A DNA stretch of 64,000 nt from Hydra vulgaris (GCF_038396675.1 NC_088921.1:15983001-16047000), one strand, 5' to 3'; positions 37,430-49,799 are shown, numbered from the stretch's first letter. The notes: generated from the letters alone by a model not told the origin. A program made the numbers and translations.

Positions 37430-38565
37430 AAGATTATTGTACAATGGATTCCATCTGAACTAAATCTAACCGATCGATATTCACGAATCCTTCAAAAATG
37501 GTGCAGAACAGTGTGTGCAACCGGATTAATCCAACAGAGAGACATATGGAAAGTTCACTTATTTGGTCATTTTGGTGTCGATTGAACATTGCAACTTTGT
37601 TTACGAAACAACCAGAATGTATCACGTAAGGAGGTTTCAGCAGTAATTGCAAGTTGTAACCAGTGTAACACCATCGATCCTTATTCCGTAAAATGGAGGC
37701 ATGGTCAGCTGAGTGAAAGCAGAACTGGAATCTGATTGCCCTCGATGTAAAGCATGTAGGTGCAGAACTGTACTTATCAATGATTGATTGTGGCCCATCA
37801 CGGTATACAGTGTGGCGTAAACTGGTAACCAAAACAGTGGCTGAAATTACTGGAAAGCTGGAAGAAATATTTTCCTTACTTGGACCACCAGTTTGCCTTC
37901 TAATGGAAATTTCTTTCACACACGCTAACAAGGTTTGCTGACAAATGGGATGTTGATTAAAGATTATCGAGCAGCTCATCAAGCTCAAGGCAATGGTATC
38001 ATTGAACGCATACACAGAACAATTAAAAGAACAGTCGCCCGCTCACGTTGCTCAACGGCTCTTGCAGTATTACTGTTTAATGAGACGATATCATCAAACT
38101 GTAGTAAAAGTCCATCGCAGCAATTTAAGCAAAAAACAACATCGTTTATACCAGGTGTCGATACAGATAAGAAAGCTGAAAAATATGAAGTAGACAACAT
38201 ATTCAAGGAAGGTGACTATGTTTGGGTAAAACCAGCTCAAGAAACAAAATGTGACCAGTCTTGGATACCAGGTATTGTACAGAAACAAAATACCTGGTCG
38301 TTCGACGTCGAAACTGCAAATAGGGTATTCCCACGACATACCTCACACTTGCGTCACCATATTCCAGACTTTCATTATAAAAATGACTCATTTAACGATG
38401 GTCTTGATATACTAAAAGATGAAGTTGGTAACGGTAAAGGAAGATATAACGAGGATGCCGTTCAAGTTTGAATTGATTCTCAAGAATGCAACGAACAAAT
38501 GATAACGCGCTCCAGACAAATAATAAGAGCCCCACAACGATTAAACTTACGAGTTAATTCACCAA
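37430..38565 (+). pseudogene. Retroelement integrase remnant (Ty3/gypsy-like or Ginger-like)
   Basis: Pieces read in order. First comes an N-terminal zinc-binding-like segment with VHLFGHFGVD and VSAVIASCNQCNTIDP. The core follows with LIALDVKHVGAELYLSMIDC and GPSRYTVWRKLVTK, where LDVKH holds the first catalytic Asp. Next is LEEIFSLLGPPVCLLMEISF, where the expected TDN-type motif reads MEIS. After a frame change, AHQAQGNGIIERIHRTIKRT (38010-38035) contains the GxIER motif with the final catalytic Glu. The C-terminal part has FKEGDYVWVKPAQ and ends SRQIIRAPQRLNL. At least four frame changes or stops separate the pieces. No LTRs, reverse transcriptase or gag were found, so the element is an isolated fragment. 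Confidence 0.7.
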
Positions 38566-39044
38566 GAGGGCATGTTCTTTTAAAGTGGGTGAATTAAAAT
38601 TATTACGTATACGTGCTAAAAGTCACAAAGCTAAGAGGATTCTGAGACTTAGTAAAGTAAAAGAAAAAAAGCTTGTTTTTTGGCTTAAATTTTTAATTCA
38701 ACTTTTTAAATATAGATTATGTCAACTGGAATCTTACATGTTAAAAACATTTGCGCAATTAGCATAATTTGTTTGATTTTGCTAATTTTCAGTTCTAAAT
38801 TTTTTTAATTCATAAAATAGTTTTTTATGAATTAAAAAAATTTCTTTAAATATCCTTAAATTGTAACTATTTAAGGATATTTAAAGAAGGAATAGAGAAA
38901 AAAGTTTCCAAACAAAACAAAGAAAGAAATGAAACCATAAAGTCAGAACCATAAAATCAATATAATTAGAGCTGTAATCATAACCATGATATTCTCTGGG
39001 GAGTATCTGACACTTGTACTATATGAATGATTGCAAATAAAAAC
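38566..39044. repeat. Two palindromes; no gene
   Basis: 38798-38842 (arms about 20 bp, loop TAG) and 38842-38888 (arms TTCTTTAAATATCCTTAAAT and its complement, 7-base loop) adjoin each other. Confidence 0.8.
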
Positions 39045-39140
39045 CTGCTTTTGTTTCAAGCGCTCTCAAGAACAAGAAGATTCTTTTGTTCTTCTAATTC
39101 TGGTTTCTCCTTACAATACAAAGTAATCGATCTTCCAGTC
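39045..39140 (-). pseudogene. Dynein heavy chain exon (AAA5 region), frameshifted
   Basis: Acceptor TCTTTAG at 39141 and donor GTTTTT at 39044. It reads LEDRLLCIV in one frame and, one shift later, KEKPELEEQKNLLVLESA, then a stop and NK. This matches the LEDQLLxxVVxxERPxLEExK block of dynein heavy chains. Confidence 0.75.
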
Positions 39141-39740
39141 CTAAAGACAAAATCATAAAATTCAGGAATGTAATCTAAATAATAACAAAAATATTTAAAC
39201 ATTTAAAATATTGTTTATACACATGAAATTACCCACACGGTGCATAGGAACATGCTCTGAGACCTTGCAACACACCCACAGAATAATTTTTTTGTTTATT
39301 ATCATAAGACTCTTCCTTATTTCAAAAACGTAAAAAACAACTTTATTCGCAGGGGCCTAGGGAGAAAATGTATTTTAGGCCTAGTAAGTTTGTTGTTCAA
39401 GTGCCTAGTAATTTTGTTGTTCAAGAAAGGCAACTATAAACTATGTAGCATACTCAAATTTTTGGTATGTTAATACTGGTATCAAATGAGGATGACTAGC
39501 AAAAAGTTTAGGTAAATGAGCTAACCCAACCCCGTCCTGACCCTTAATTGCCCTCTTCCTAGAACTATGTCTCATAACATAATAAATTTTTTTTTAAGTT
39601 TTTTAAATTAGACAAAAATTTATTGACAGATTTGAAGTTTTATCCAAAAATCACTTTCTGTTTAAGATTTATGACCATTTGAAGTTTAAAATTCCAAAAT
39701 TTAAACTAAGTGATAAAATTAAATTAGAAATAAAGAAACA
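39141..39740. other. No gene seen
   Basis: Contains a short tandem duplication around CCTAGTAA.TTTGTTGTTCAA at 39380-39430. Confidence 0.5.
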
Positions 39741-39920
39741 ATGAGTAAAGCAATGAAAAATTCAATCTAAGACTATTTTGATATTGATGAAAATAATCGC
39801 TCAAAAGCAATTAGTAAATTTTGCAAAATGAAAATATCAAGAGGAGGAACATCTGGCAAAAAAATGACAACATACAATTTAAGAGGACATATGAAAGCAA
39901 AACATATAAAAGTTTTCTAA
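39741..39920 (+). pseudogene. BED-type zinc finger fragment (ZBED/hAT N-terminus)
   Basis: From an ATG at 39741 the frame reads MSKAMKNSI, a stop, then DYFDIDENNRSKAIS, KFCKMKISRGGTSGKK and MTTYNLRGHMKAKHIKVF. This is the BED-finger pattern (aromatic YF, Cys, then H-x4-H). The first metal-binding Cys of the expected C-x2-C is Ser (SKFC). The stop and the lost ligand mark it as dead. No catalytic part follows. Confidence 0.65.
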
Positions 39921-40678
39921 AAAATAGATTAAATAACTTTTAAAATAGGAATTTTTTTTTGTTGAAGTTTGGAATTTGTCAATAAATTTTATTTTAGTTT
40001 AATAGAACACAAAAAAAGATTTGAAAAATTTGTTTTAGGAACTATACCCGAGGAGTGGGGGTGGTTTGGAATTAGAGATCTTCTCTAACACCACAAAACT
40101 GCATTAAAAAAAACATGTCAGCGAGCATTTATTTCGAGTTTCGAAAGGGAAATTGCAAAGAATTAGCAATGTTACTAATTGTTAATAATTAAAGTAATAA
40201 CTCCTTACACTCGTTGAATTTTGGACTGAAAACATGCTTTTGGTCATTTAATTGAAATTTATTTAACGGGGCCAAATATATAATGCCAATATTATAAGTG
40301 CACATCAGAAGTTTTTATTTCAAGCATTTATTTAAAATCCCTCTATTTGAAGTTTTTCATTTGAAATCCCTAACCATGCAAAAGAACGTGTTGATTTTGT
40401 TAAAATTTTTGTTGCTTCAGAAAATGTTATTTAATTTTATTTCACAGTAAAACAGCTTCAGCAAGCAAAAACAACATTGAATCATTGCTAACAAACAAAA
40501 TGGCTTCACTTTGAGTGAAAACTAATAATGCGAATGTACAATACAATTCGAGACACTATATACGCATTTTGATTAAATCAACTTTGCTTTGTTTTTAGTA
40601 ACTGTTTATATCTTAGGATTAATTAAATTAAAAGTCAAAAACAAATCAAAATAAATAAAAATAACATTTATAACATAC

Positions 40679-40815
40679 TTTTCTGATTGTCTACATACAC
40701 TTTCATGAAAATATTTGCACATTTGAAAATGCTGCAGATTTTGAATAGTTGGCTCTATATTGATATCTTTTAAAAATGCTCTTGTCACCATTTCTAATGC
40801 ATCGTCAGGCCATGC
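40679..40815 (-). pseudogene. Dynein heavy chain exon (end of AAA4)
   Basis: Acceptor TTTAATAG and donor GTATGT bound 137 bases coding for AWPDDALEMVTRAFLKDI, then MCKYFHESVCRQSEK. This is the WPxDAL..V...FL followed by MCKxFHxSV pattern of axonemal dynein heavy chains. The exon itself is open. It is the best preserved exon of the gene. Confidence 0.85.
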
Positions 40816-40949
40816 CTATTAAACACATTTATAAAATTATGGTGATTTATATTTCTGTTTTTGATTTTTATGACACCTTTGTAAAGTTAATAATAATACA
40901 AATATTATAATAATCAAACATAAATATTGAAAAAAAATTTAAATTTATT

Positions 40950-41930
40950 GATGGAGATGGCATTAGATGGACACAGCGAAGCAAGGGCTATTGCTCGCGA
41001 CGATTTAAAAGCTTTTGATAAAGTTTGGCATGCTGGTGTTTTCCATAAGCTTGTTTCATTTGGTGTATGTGGAAAGGTTTTTGAAATTATTTAATCATTT
41101 TTTTCTAACACCATTATTAAACTCATACTTAAAGCTTTGCAGTGGCTTCTGAATTTTAATTTCAACAAAACTGCAACAAAAGTTATTTAATGCAAATAAT
41201 CATCAAAATATTTTCAACATTTCTATGTTATTTAGTGGCAAATCTCTCACTAAGTTCTCTTCTTTTTCTTCTTCGGTTATCATTCACTACTGACCTCTGA
41301 TGAAATACCATTATATTCAATCCATTGCAAAGTTAGCATCAGCTAAGATTGCTTCACTTTATTGTGCATTTTCTTACTAATGATTCAATTATCAACTTTA
41401 ACAAATATCTTTGCTCCTGTATGGAATACTGTTGTCATATTTGGGTTTGTTCTTCTAATGATGCTCTTTCACGACCAGACCGAAAACACTTTTTAAAAGT
41501 AGTTGGATCTGCTTTATCTACTTGCGCCACATTTCTATCATCAAAAATGATGGAAAAGTGGCTCTAGTTGTATCAATTTCTCTTTTCTAAAAAATTACTG
41601 CTGATCACTGATCTCAAAAGTATACTTACTATTTCCATTAGAACACTGATCTCAAAAGTTTACTTACTATTTCCATTAGAACACTGATCTCAAAAAGACT
41701 GCTGCTCAACTGAGCTTTCATTTCTAGTACCATCAACTGGTCATTCAGCACCCTTTTACTCTATCTGACAATTCATGCTCTAAAAACTTTTATTCGACCA
41801 GTTTTTTCTCCTTGCACATCCATGGTTTGGAACTCTCTTACATCTTCATGTTTTATTGACTCATACAACCAAGAAATTTTTAACTATTCTGTCAAATATT
41901 TCCTTGCTCTTTAACAATAATCTTGATATT
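40950..41930 (+). pseudogene. Degenerate copy of the 9.5-13.2 kb LINE
   Basis: Starts LKAFDKVWHAGVFHKLVSFG (40997-41055), equal to the KAFDKVWHAGLLHKLSSYG motif of the other copy. Much of the reverse transcriptase including FADD is deleted. It resumes with IHCKVSIS and MEYCCHIWVCSSNDALSRPD (41420-41475), and ends with VPSTGHSAPFYSI, VWNSLTSSCFIDSYN and KYFLAL. A 40-bp piece (ACTGATCTCAAAAGT..CATTAGA) is tandemly repeated at 41605-41695. It lies in the dynein intron in the opposite orientation. Confidence 0.8.
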
Positions 41931-42249
41931 TTTTATATTTAAATTCAATCAAATTACAAATGCAGATTCTCTAATAAAACCCTAATTTTTAAGAAAAAGT
42001 TTAAATAAAAAATATAAAAACAGCTTTTTAAAACGACAGCGTTTCTATTTATTTTCGCTAAAAGTTTGTTGTTTAATGTTTGTTTTAATTACTTTTCTTA
42101 ACGATTTCTTTAATTTATGCTAAATTATTGCAGCTAAACTATTACCGCTGACTTTGTGTTTGTTTTAAAATAAAATAAATAAACAAACCGACAAGAAAGC
42201 AAGTTAAATAAAATGTTGTAAAAAGGATTGCAAATGTTATTGGATCCTG

Positions 42250-42505
42250 TTTTTTATTTATTTATTTATTTCTTTTTGTTATTTCACTTCCTCAAGGCCA
42301 AGAAAACCACTACAGACGAGGAGGCTACTTTATTGTGGTTATAACCCTCTCTCAACTCTATAACTCCAAAACATGAACTTTGACAAACAAGACCGCTGCT
42401 CGGAGAAACAAGTTGAACGCATTACTACTAGGGACGTGGTAGGGATTGAACTCGAAAACTCTGGTTTATGAACCAAGCGCTCTACCACTACACCAATAGC
42501 ACATC
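42250..42505 (-). mobile_element. Full-length tRNA-derived SINE
   Basis: On the minus strand, from about 42505: a tRNA-like head with box A TGGTGTAGTGG and box B GAGTTCAATCC, an anticodon-arm remnant CTTGGTTCATAAACC (CAT anticodon position, suggesting a Met-type ancestor), then a unique body ending in GGCCTTGAGGAAGTGAAAT and a tail of A-rich AAATAAAT repeats (42250-42275). RNA polymerase III would transcribe it from the internal promoter. The body matches 4888-5041. Confidence 0.88.
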
Positions 42506-43269
42506 TTTACTTACTTGCTTTACACCTACTTCCTTAAACTGCTAAGCTTAAGCCTCATCATAATAGCATCTCTTTACCCTTCTTACAAATAATACCATGA
42601 TTGATGCTCAAGCAAGCTATCATCATGTGCTCCATCAACCAATCTTGCAATTGAAATAAAAAAATTGAAAAAAAAATAATTTCTTACTTCAAACATATTA
42701 TTTTTGTTATATTCACGCTTTATATCGCTATTACACAAGTTTTTCACTTCTTATTTTTATGAATAAATGTTTTTTTTTGCAGATTAACCAGAGATTTTTT
42801 AGATTTTGATGTCTCTAGTGTATTTTAGACAGTTATTGTTTAGAATTGAATTAATTTTGTTCGCTAAAATAAAACTTAATAGATGGTGAGTTTTATAACC
42901 CCTAGTGGTGGTAAATTTTGTCTGAAACTCTGTTGTCGCCATTGAAATCTAGAATTCAAGTCATTTTATTCACATAATTTTAAAAAATATCCAGAACCAT
43001 TATTAGATATTGCTAGATTTTTAATAGACTAAACAAGTTAAAACTTATTATATTAGTTTTCATTTTAACCAGATTATTTTTGTTTCAGATAATCTTGTTA
43101 AACTTGAAATTGCAAGAAATTTTTACTTTTTTTCAAACTCACAAACAAACTTATACTTGTTCAGTAATTAAGTCAAGTTGTTGAATATTAACTTTCAAAA
43201 AATTGATTGAATTTTTTATATAAATAAAATCTTTACCAGCCCTTTTTTTTTACCTCATTCTAAAATTCC

Positions 43270-43989
43270 CTTTCATATCCAATTGTACAAAAATACCTAG
43301 ATCTCTCTCTATTACACTGTTTGAGAGGTCATAATTTATTCCATTTACACTTAATGTGTATGGTTTAACAATACCTCGAAAAACATTTTGAATGCCAAAT
43401 CTCATCACCTTACATTTTTTAGTTCAAATTAAGTTCCAATTGTTGCATTTGATTCTCATCTGATTTGAAATTGTGAACTTTCATTAAGAAATTTATTAAA
43501 ACTATAAAACAATGTAATAATTGCTTTTTTAACGTTATTTTATTATGATTTATTTTGTAACATTTTTGTTACATCTAATAACAATCTATTCTATTCAGAC
43601 CTAAATACAACAAAAAAATATTGAATTATTAGGCTACTGTTATTTGTGTTATATATAGAATGACTTCTAAAAATAAGTTTTTATCATGTTATTTTCATGA
43701 CTTAATTTCCCATACAAAAAGTTTAAGTCCAAAAAAGTTTTCTGATTGTTATATTTACGATACTTGTTCAATTGAGACACTTGTTTAATTAAAACTCAGA
43801 AGTAAAAAAAGCTTTCAAATTTGGATGTGTCAAGTGCTTTGTCTTCATCAATTTTGTTCCATAATTCAAAGTCTCATTTATTGACAACACTTTGAGACTA
43901 AAAGTGTTAGCCCTCTGTTTATTTCTTATATAGTTATCATAGTATTTAAACATATTAGTTTCTGATTTAAAAACATGGTCTGGTAACAA
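43270..43989 (-). pseudogene. Two LINE C-terminal fragments (second LINE family)
   Basis: 43420-43270 gives KCKVMRFGIQNVFRG, KPYTLSVNGINYDL and ERDLGIFVQLDMKGNF, the block after the reverse transcriptase palm in CR1/RTE-like LINEs. 43989-43789 gives RANTFSLKVLSINETL and THPNLKAFF, like the FFSxRVxxxWNxLP..FK tail. Their order is the reverse of the intact protein, so they come from two insertions or a rearrangement. Confidence 0.5.
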
Positions 43990-44930
43990 CTCTATTTGAA
44001 TTGATATTACTTTACATGGCTAACTGAGACTCTAAGAATTTTATTGTTTTGAATCTCATATTTAAAACAACATTTTACCATTAAATATTTAATTTATTTC
44101 TTTGATGCAGAAGTTTTTTGACAAGATTATGTTGCGTTTAGATTAAACCAAGATAAATACATTTTTGTAGTATAATAGATAATATTAATTATAATAAGAT
44201 AAATATATATTTTAGTAAGAGGTAAACTAATATTATATACCAACAAACTAATTCTCAACATATGCACCAATTTAAATTCAATATATGATAGGATGGCTAA
44301 CACCCTATAACAGTAAATTGCCTCAGTATTATAAAATATTTATATTTATTAGAATTACACATTAAAAATTCTTCAGTATTCTGCTTTTCTTGCACATAAC
44401 AAACATTGTGCTCAATCACAAATTTAATCACAGATTTAAACCCAAAGTTCAGTAACAAATTAAATAGAAGATTAAAAAAAAATTTTTTATGTGAATAAAA
44501 CCAACAAGTTTGAATATTATTATCAAAAACTAATACAGCGACTCATTTTACTTATCACTCTAACTGAACGTGAATTCCACTAGAGATCCTAATTGTATAA
44601 ATGGAATTACCTAAAATCAATCGATGCAACAATTGCAAAGTGCAAACAATTAAAAAGTGCAACAATTAAAACAAAAGTGCAAACAATTAACAATGTGCAA
44701 CAATTAAAAAGTGAAGGAAACATTCTTAAGCAAATTCTAAAAGCATCTCAAATTGGGCTCATTGGTAAAACTATCTGAAGGTTTGCTTTCACTCTATTAA
44801 TGAAGTAATTATACATTGCTAATGGAGTAGAATCAATTTTTTTACCCTAGAACGATTAGAAAAAAAATGAAAACAACACATAATAAGTAAACTGATAATA
44901 ACATGGTAAACAAAAAAACTATTTAACTAC
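43990..44930. other. Dynein intron, no gene seen
   Basis: A short run of AACAATTAAAAAGTGCAA repeats (about four, 44620-44710) is the only structure. Confidence 0.5.
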
Positions 44931-45118
44931 TTCATTTCTCCCTTGCATTTGATTAATTTTATCATTTTATTAGCTTTCTTGTCAGCAGCAAACATATTTG
45001 GCACATCACCTGTATTTAGAATCATGTTGATATCCACAGCAAACAGCTCATCTTTTATTTAATTATCAATAAACAAAAAAACAGTTGATTTACCATCAAC
45101 TCCAGATAAAATTAACAG
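44931..45118 (-). pseudogene. Dynein heavy chain exon (AAA4), with in-frame stop
   Basis: Acceptor ATTTTAG at 45119, possible donor GTAGTT at 44930. It reads LLILSGVDGKSTVFLFIDN, a TAA (45059-45061) where relatives carry Gln or Thr, then IKDELFAVDINMILNTGDVP and NMFAADKKA. This matches the TVFLFSDTQIKEESFLEDIN / NxGEVPNLF segment of dynein AAA4. Confidence 0.88.
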
Positions 45119-45192
45119 CTAAAATTAAAACACAATTAAAATATTTCAACATTTTGTTTTGAAAATATAATTAAAAGATTTTCTAATGAAAC

Positions 45193-45318
45193 CTTTTTAA
45201 GATCATTGTGCCAATCGATTTTATAGTAACTTTTTGAAATCTCAATTTGAAACAGTACAAAATCTGCAATGAAAGTTGCTAACTTTGCAATACTTTGACG
45301 GCCACTTCCTCCAACACC
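45193..45318 (-). pseudogene. Dynein heavy chain exon (AAA4 P-loop)
   Basis: 126 bases, phase 0 at both ends, acceptor GACTTAG, donor AAG|GTTTCA. It codes for GVGGSGRQSIAKLATFIADF, then EISKSYYKIDWHNDLKK. GVGGSGRQS is the Walker A motif of dynein AAA4 and is intact. Confidence 0.9.
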
Positions 45319-45954
45319 CTAAGTCCAAATTTTTATATAAAGTAAAAGTTTTTCAAAAGACACAATAAAACACAAATTAATTAATGATTTGAGAGATACA
45401 AAATTAATTAATTTTGTATCTCTCAAAGCAAGGAAATGCATTTATTTTACGTTTTATAAAATATACTTAATGACAATATAAAAGGGCATTGACACTTAAA
45501 GCTGTAAAAAAAATCTGATTGATAGAAAAAAAAAATTATTTTCATTTTCTTAAAGATAAGATGTATATCAACTTTTATGAACCAATTTTTTCATGGCCTT
45601 ACATTTACTTGAGAAGTTATTGAGTTTCGATATAAACACAAAATTTTGTGATCTCAAAAATCTCAACATTTTACAATTAAATTAGAAACTAACAGTTTAA
45701 TACCTTTATTATTTTTATTAATTCTTTACAAATAATTATAATGTATAAAAAAACCTTTTGAATAATAAATACCGAATTTAAGTGATTTTATAAATGCTTT
45801 TCATTCACATTATTTATAAATTGAACAAAAAAAAGATTTAAAAAAAGTATGGATAAGACATATTACACTCTGCTAACTTAAAATTAGTTTAAATATAAAC
45901 ATTTCTGTTTCCTAAGGAAAACAATTTTATTCAAGTCATCTTTGGCTAAACAGT
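45319..45954. other. Dynein intron start; 40-bp perfect palindrome
   Basis: 45388-45427 is a perfect palindrome without a loop, centred on AATTAATTAATT. No gene is seen up to the end of gene 2. Confidence 0.7.
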
Positions 45955-47336
45955 TGTAATTTCTTGTTTTTGTAGTTGGTACTTCAACTTTGAAAATGAT
46001 GTGTCAACTTTTCCAAAGTCATGAATAAATTCAAAATCTTTATCAACACTGCATATCTTTGCGCCTATCTAGACAAAATAACAACATGCATTTATTCCAA
46101 TTTACTTATTTTATGAAACACTTTTTATTAAAGGCATTACAAGAAAATTAAAAATAAAACAAAAATATTTTTGAAGACGATTCCACACAAATAAAAAATC
46201 TATTCGATCAATAAAAAATGCTTTTTAAAGATAATAAAAGGTATATTAAATATATTTTTTTTTACTTTTTGTAGTACAAACTGATGGTAACTACGTGTTC
46301 CAGGTATGACATTTGCAGTATCCAATAGTTCCTTAAAAGTGTTTCTCTCCAAAGTTAAATCTTCTGATGATAAATAAATGAAATGTATACCTTAATGTTT
46401 TCATTGCAATATTTGTAGATTGCTTTTGAAGATAAAAAATGATTACCTATATCTCTATTCAAGCTTGCTAGTGTTGCCAAACATATGACTGTACCACCTA
46501 TCCCATCACAAGATTGCTTTCTGTGACTAGTTGTAAAAGCAACTAGTCACGGTAAGCAATCTCGTGAGACAAAAGAGAGACAAAAACTTTAAGATGAAAA
46601 CAAAGATTCAAAATATCTTTGCAATTCCTATATTGACCTGCACACCCATTTAAAGAGTATTCATTATTTTTTATTTGAGGGAGATTTGTTTTAATATCTT
46701 TGCTGACAGCATCAATAATTTTATACACCATGTTTACATCATGCATGATATCATCTGAAACAATACAACATTTGTGCTTGAGAAAACCTTTCTTTTTTGA
46801 AATAAAAAATCACAGGATGAAATGTACATTTTAAATTTGTCCAATGAAAGCTTTGTACTTTGTCCTGAACTACAAATTTATAGTTTTCTGAAAAATCACC
46901 AGAAATAATGCTGTTACATTCATCTCTTTCTTTCTTGATCTCAGGTATGATGATTGACACTTAGGTGAATACAAGTGTGGTGCAAATTTTGTCAGTTTAT
47001 TACATACTAGTTCAATGTATTCAAACACTGACTCTTTATTATGTGTTAAGTTTGACCTATCTGTTGTTGTCCACTGATCAAATTCTACTTCATCGTCATT
47101 TTCAAACTCTTTAATTTAATTAAGTTTTTTTAATCAATGCATTCATATTGCTGGACATCTTTCTCATTTCTGCATCCAATAAAGACTGCATAGTCTTTAT
47201 TAGTCATGTCACATACAATATAAGGTAACAGTTCTTTGTATGTCACACCAAGAGAATGTAAAAGCAGTTTTAAATTCTGATGAGTGGACACATACTCGAT
47301 GTATTCTTGGTATACTACTGCACACAGTTAGCCTTA
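45955..47336 (-). pseudogene. 'Gene 2': transposon protein of an unclassified family, 3' part
   Basis: Continues from 51028-51560 after the nested element. Order: VVYQEYIEYVSTHQNLKLLL and YKELLPYIVCDMTNKDYAVF (47330-47190); FDQWTTTDRSNLTHNKESVF and EYIELVCNKLTKFAPHLYSP (47085-46965); SGDFSENYKFVVQDKVQSFH (46900-46840); NGCAGQYRNCKDILNLCFH (about 46660-46595); TSHRKQSCDGIGGTVICLAT (46540-46480); NVIPGTRSYHQF (around 46310); and a last exon 46074-45955 starting IGAKICSVDKDFEFIHDFG after a GTCTAG acceptor. From memory this matches a family of unnamed proteins in arthropod and cnidarian genomes, with conserved DFSENY, DGCxGQYKN and SCDGIGG acidic motifs that suggest a DDE-type nuclease. It is broken by stops, frame changes and a palindromic insertion at 46506-46567. 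Its reaction is inferred only. Confidence 0.65.
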
Positions 47337-47939
47337 AATAAATTTAGGTTTTCTGAATTGTGTCCAAATTAATTTCAACGTTTTCTGAAAGAGTATAGTT
47401 TACTGATCACTATGTATATAGTCCACCAAATCAGAAAACTCCTATTAAGTAATTATGGCATTTTAAAGAATTTTTTGCGCCTTTTATTTTGTGCCTTTTT
47501 TTGGTCCGCCATGTTTTCATTCAAAATTTTATTGTAAAAGTTACAGACAATTTATTGGAAATGAATAATTCAAATGGTATTGTGTTATATTACATAGTTT
47601 AAGAGTGGATAATCACATAATCGGAATGTTTTAAATCATCAATTATTTACAAATATAAAATTAAAAACTATTTCTTCTTGAATTGAATCACTAAAAAATA
47701 TCAACATTTAGATCAGCATGTCCAAGAGAAACAAGATGTTTTCCATTATAAGAACTTAATGCTCTTACTAAATTATGTCCATAATTAGAATTATTTGCGG
47801 ACACCTTGTACCGGTTCTACGAGGCAGTTTTAAAGAGGTAGCGAACACTTTCTCCTGATTGCTCAGAATAAACTCCAAGGCCCATTTTTTTTGTTTTACA
47901 GAACTCAGATACATGATTGAACAGGATATGAAATTTTGG

Positions 47940-48107
47940 TGTTAAAGTGTTCCATTTTGGTGTTGAAGTGTTAAAGTGTTTGGTGTTAAAATGTTCCAAC
48001 ATCAAATTTTTATAGCAGGCTTTTCAAAGTGTTCCAATTTTGGTGTTAAAGTGTTAAAGTGTTTTGGTGTTAAAATGTTCCAACATCAAATTTTTATAGC
48101 AGGCTTT
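47940..48107. repeat. Tandem duplication inside the RAG1-like gene
   Basis: A segment of about 85 bp (…TTGGTGTTAAAATGTTCCAA, then CATCAAATTTTTATAGCAGG) occurs twice in succession, with GTGTTAAAGTGTT micro-repeats. It interrupts the coding frame before the FHILFNHVSEF motif. A shorter tandem duplication (GTTTCCTCC..TATATGAAGCTCC) lies at 48394-48456. Confidence 0.8.
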
Positions 48108-48355
48108 TTTAATTTTTGATATTAGTTTGAAAGTTTTCATCAAGTCCGGATCCAAAGCAAGACTCAACAACTAAATTTAACAACTTTAAGCATTCTCCAA
48201 AAGACTTTAGTTTAATTGGGAGCTTATCATTAAAGACTTCCCACTTTTTAAGAATTTTTCGAGAAGAATTTCCATTAAATTTTCCACTATGCTGACCAGT
48301 CTTAATAATTTGCAACTGTTCGTAAATCTTCTTCATATTCATTTTTGACTAAATC

Positions 48356-48392
48356 CGCTCCATGTTATCCATTACATGGATAACATGGAGCG
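48356..48392. repeat. Perfect palindrome in RAG1-like coding region
   Basis: Arms CGCTCCATGTTATCCAT and complement, loop TAC. Confidence 0.9.
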
Positions 48393-49799
48393 TTTCCTCC
48401 TTATATGAAGCTCCATTGAACATTGACAGTTTCCTCCATTATATGAAGCTCCGGTAAAACAAGTCTATCTAGAAGAAATTCAGAGGGGTTTCCATGTACT
48501 AATACAGGGTTTATACAAATCTTAAAATGTTGTGCACACTTAGGTTTTGAACCAGATTCTTTGAATTTTGTATAGTAGTTTTGACAGCTCTCGAAAGTTC
48601 TGTATGGAGCATTTGTCCAGGTTTCTCTTCTATTCCACTCACATACATAACAGGGATGAATTGAAGTGCTACTTGGAGATATACCTGTCAGAAATTGACA
48701 GAAAGTTTTAAGTCGCATACCCCAATGTGCTCAACTTTTTCAAGACCTAATTTTTCAAATAATATTTTAATCTTTAAATATCTTTTTGGGATTTCTGGAG
48801 CTACCAGAAGAAGAAATGAAGCATTTACTGACGAATCTTTAAATATTTTTTTTAGACCATTTCTATATAAAGACCAGCAAGCTGTTACCGGTTTTTGTTA
48901 AGGTAATCTACTTCAACTTTGCTGTAATTTTCAAAAATTTTATTGAGATTAACTATATTTAAACAAAATTTAATAGAACCACTTCCCCCGTCAACAGCAA
49001 TTTTTAGCAACTGATTCTTAGAATCAACACATTTAAGATCCAGGAGTAGTTTAACAAAAGGAGCAACATCATTGCAGTACGCTACTGTAATACTTTTATA
49101 CTTCAAAGTTTTATCTTTGTTTTTAAATTCAAATAAAATATTTTCTTCAGTAAAAAATGGGAGAAGATAACTGTCCAAATCAGAGACACAGTCTTTCAGT
49201 CTAGGTTCTACAGCGTTTCTTCTTTTTTCAACAACTCTGTAATTATTAATTTTTTAATATAATAAGTTTTACTCTAAATATTGCATCATTTTATTGTGCA
49301 AAATTAAATTTGTATTAGTATTGTGAATGTACCATATCAAATTAGCTAGTTTTATCATTTGATGGTTACTTAAGGAAAGAGAATTCTGGATATAAAGAAG
49401 ATTTTTGTGAGTAAAATTGATTGTTTTTGGAGTATTCTCAGATCCAAGAGATAGTTTTAGTTTACTACCTCCTGTCTTCAATGAAACGGTGTTACCAGTT
49501 TCACTACATAGCTTTTCTTTAATAACGTGAGAAGCCATTTGTTCATTGACATCTTAATAAGTTACAAAACTATGGAGACTGAATGAAAAAGGTTTCGACA
49601 ACTTTACATTGTTAAAAAGGTTATAGGTTCAAAAGCTTACAAAGATTTTTTAAATTAAAGTTATTATTTTTGATTTATTATTCTTAACATTACTTTCACT
49701 TATCTCTCTATTAGTAACGCAAATTAATATGGTTTTTCTAATACCTTGATATCCGGATGCAGGTGATATGTTATTTCTGAAAAAAAAAATTACATTTAC

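Noticed and set aside
37434..38391. Minus-strand ORFs over the integrase region
   Set aside because: Shadows; the plus strand carries all conserved integrase motifs.
42430..42505. Functional tRNA gene
   Set aside because: Boxes A and B are present but the acceptor stem does not close and the sequence continues into a SINE body with an A-rich tail.
47331..47345. RSS-like heptamer/nonamer at the RAG1-like element ends
   Set aside because: CACACAG and CACATGG abut the arms but are not at the deduced termini; no CACAGTG or ACAAAAACC with 12/23 spacing was found.
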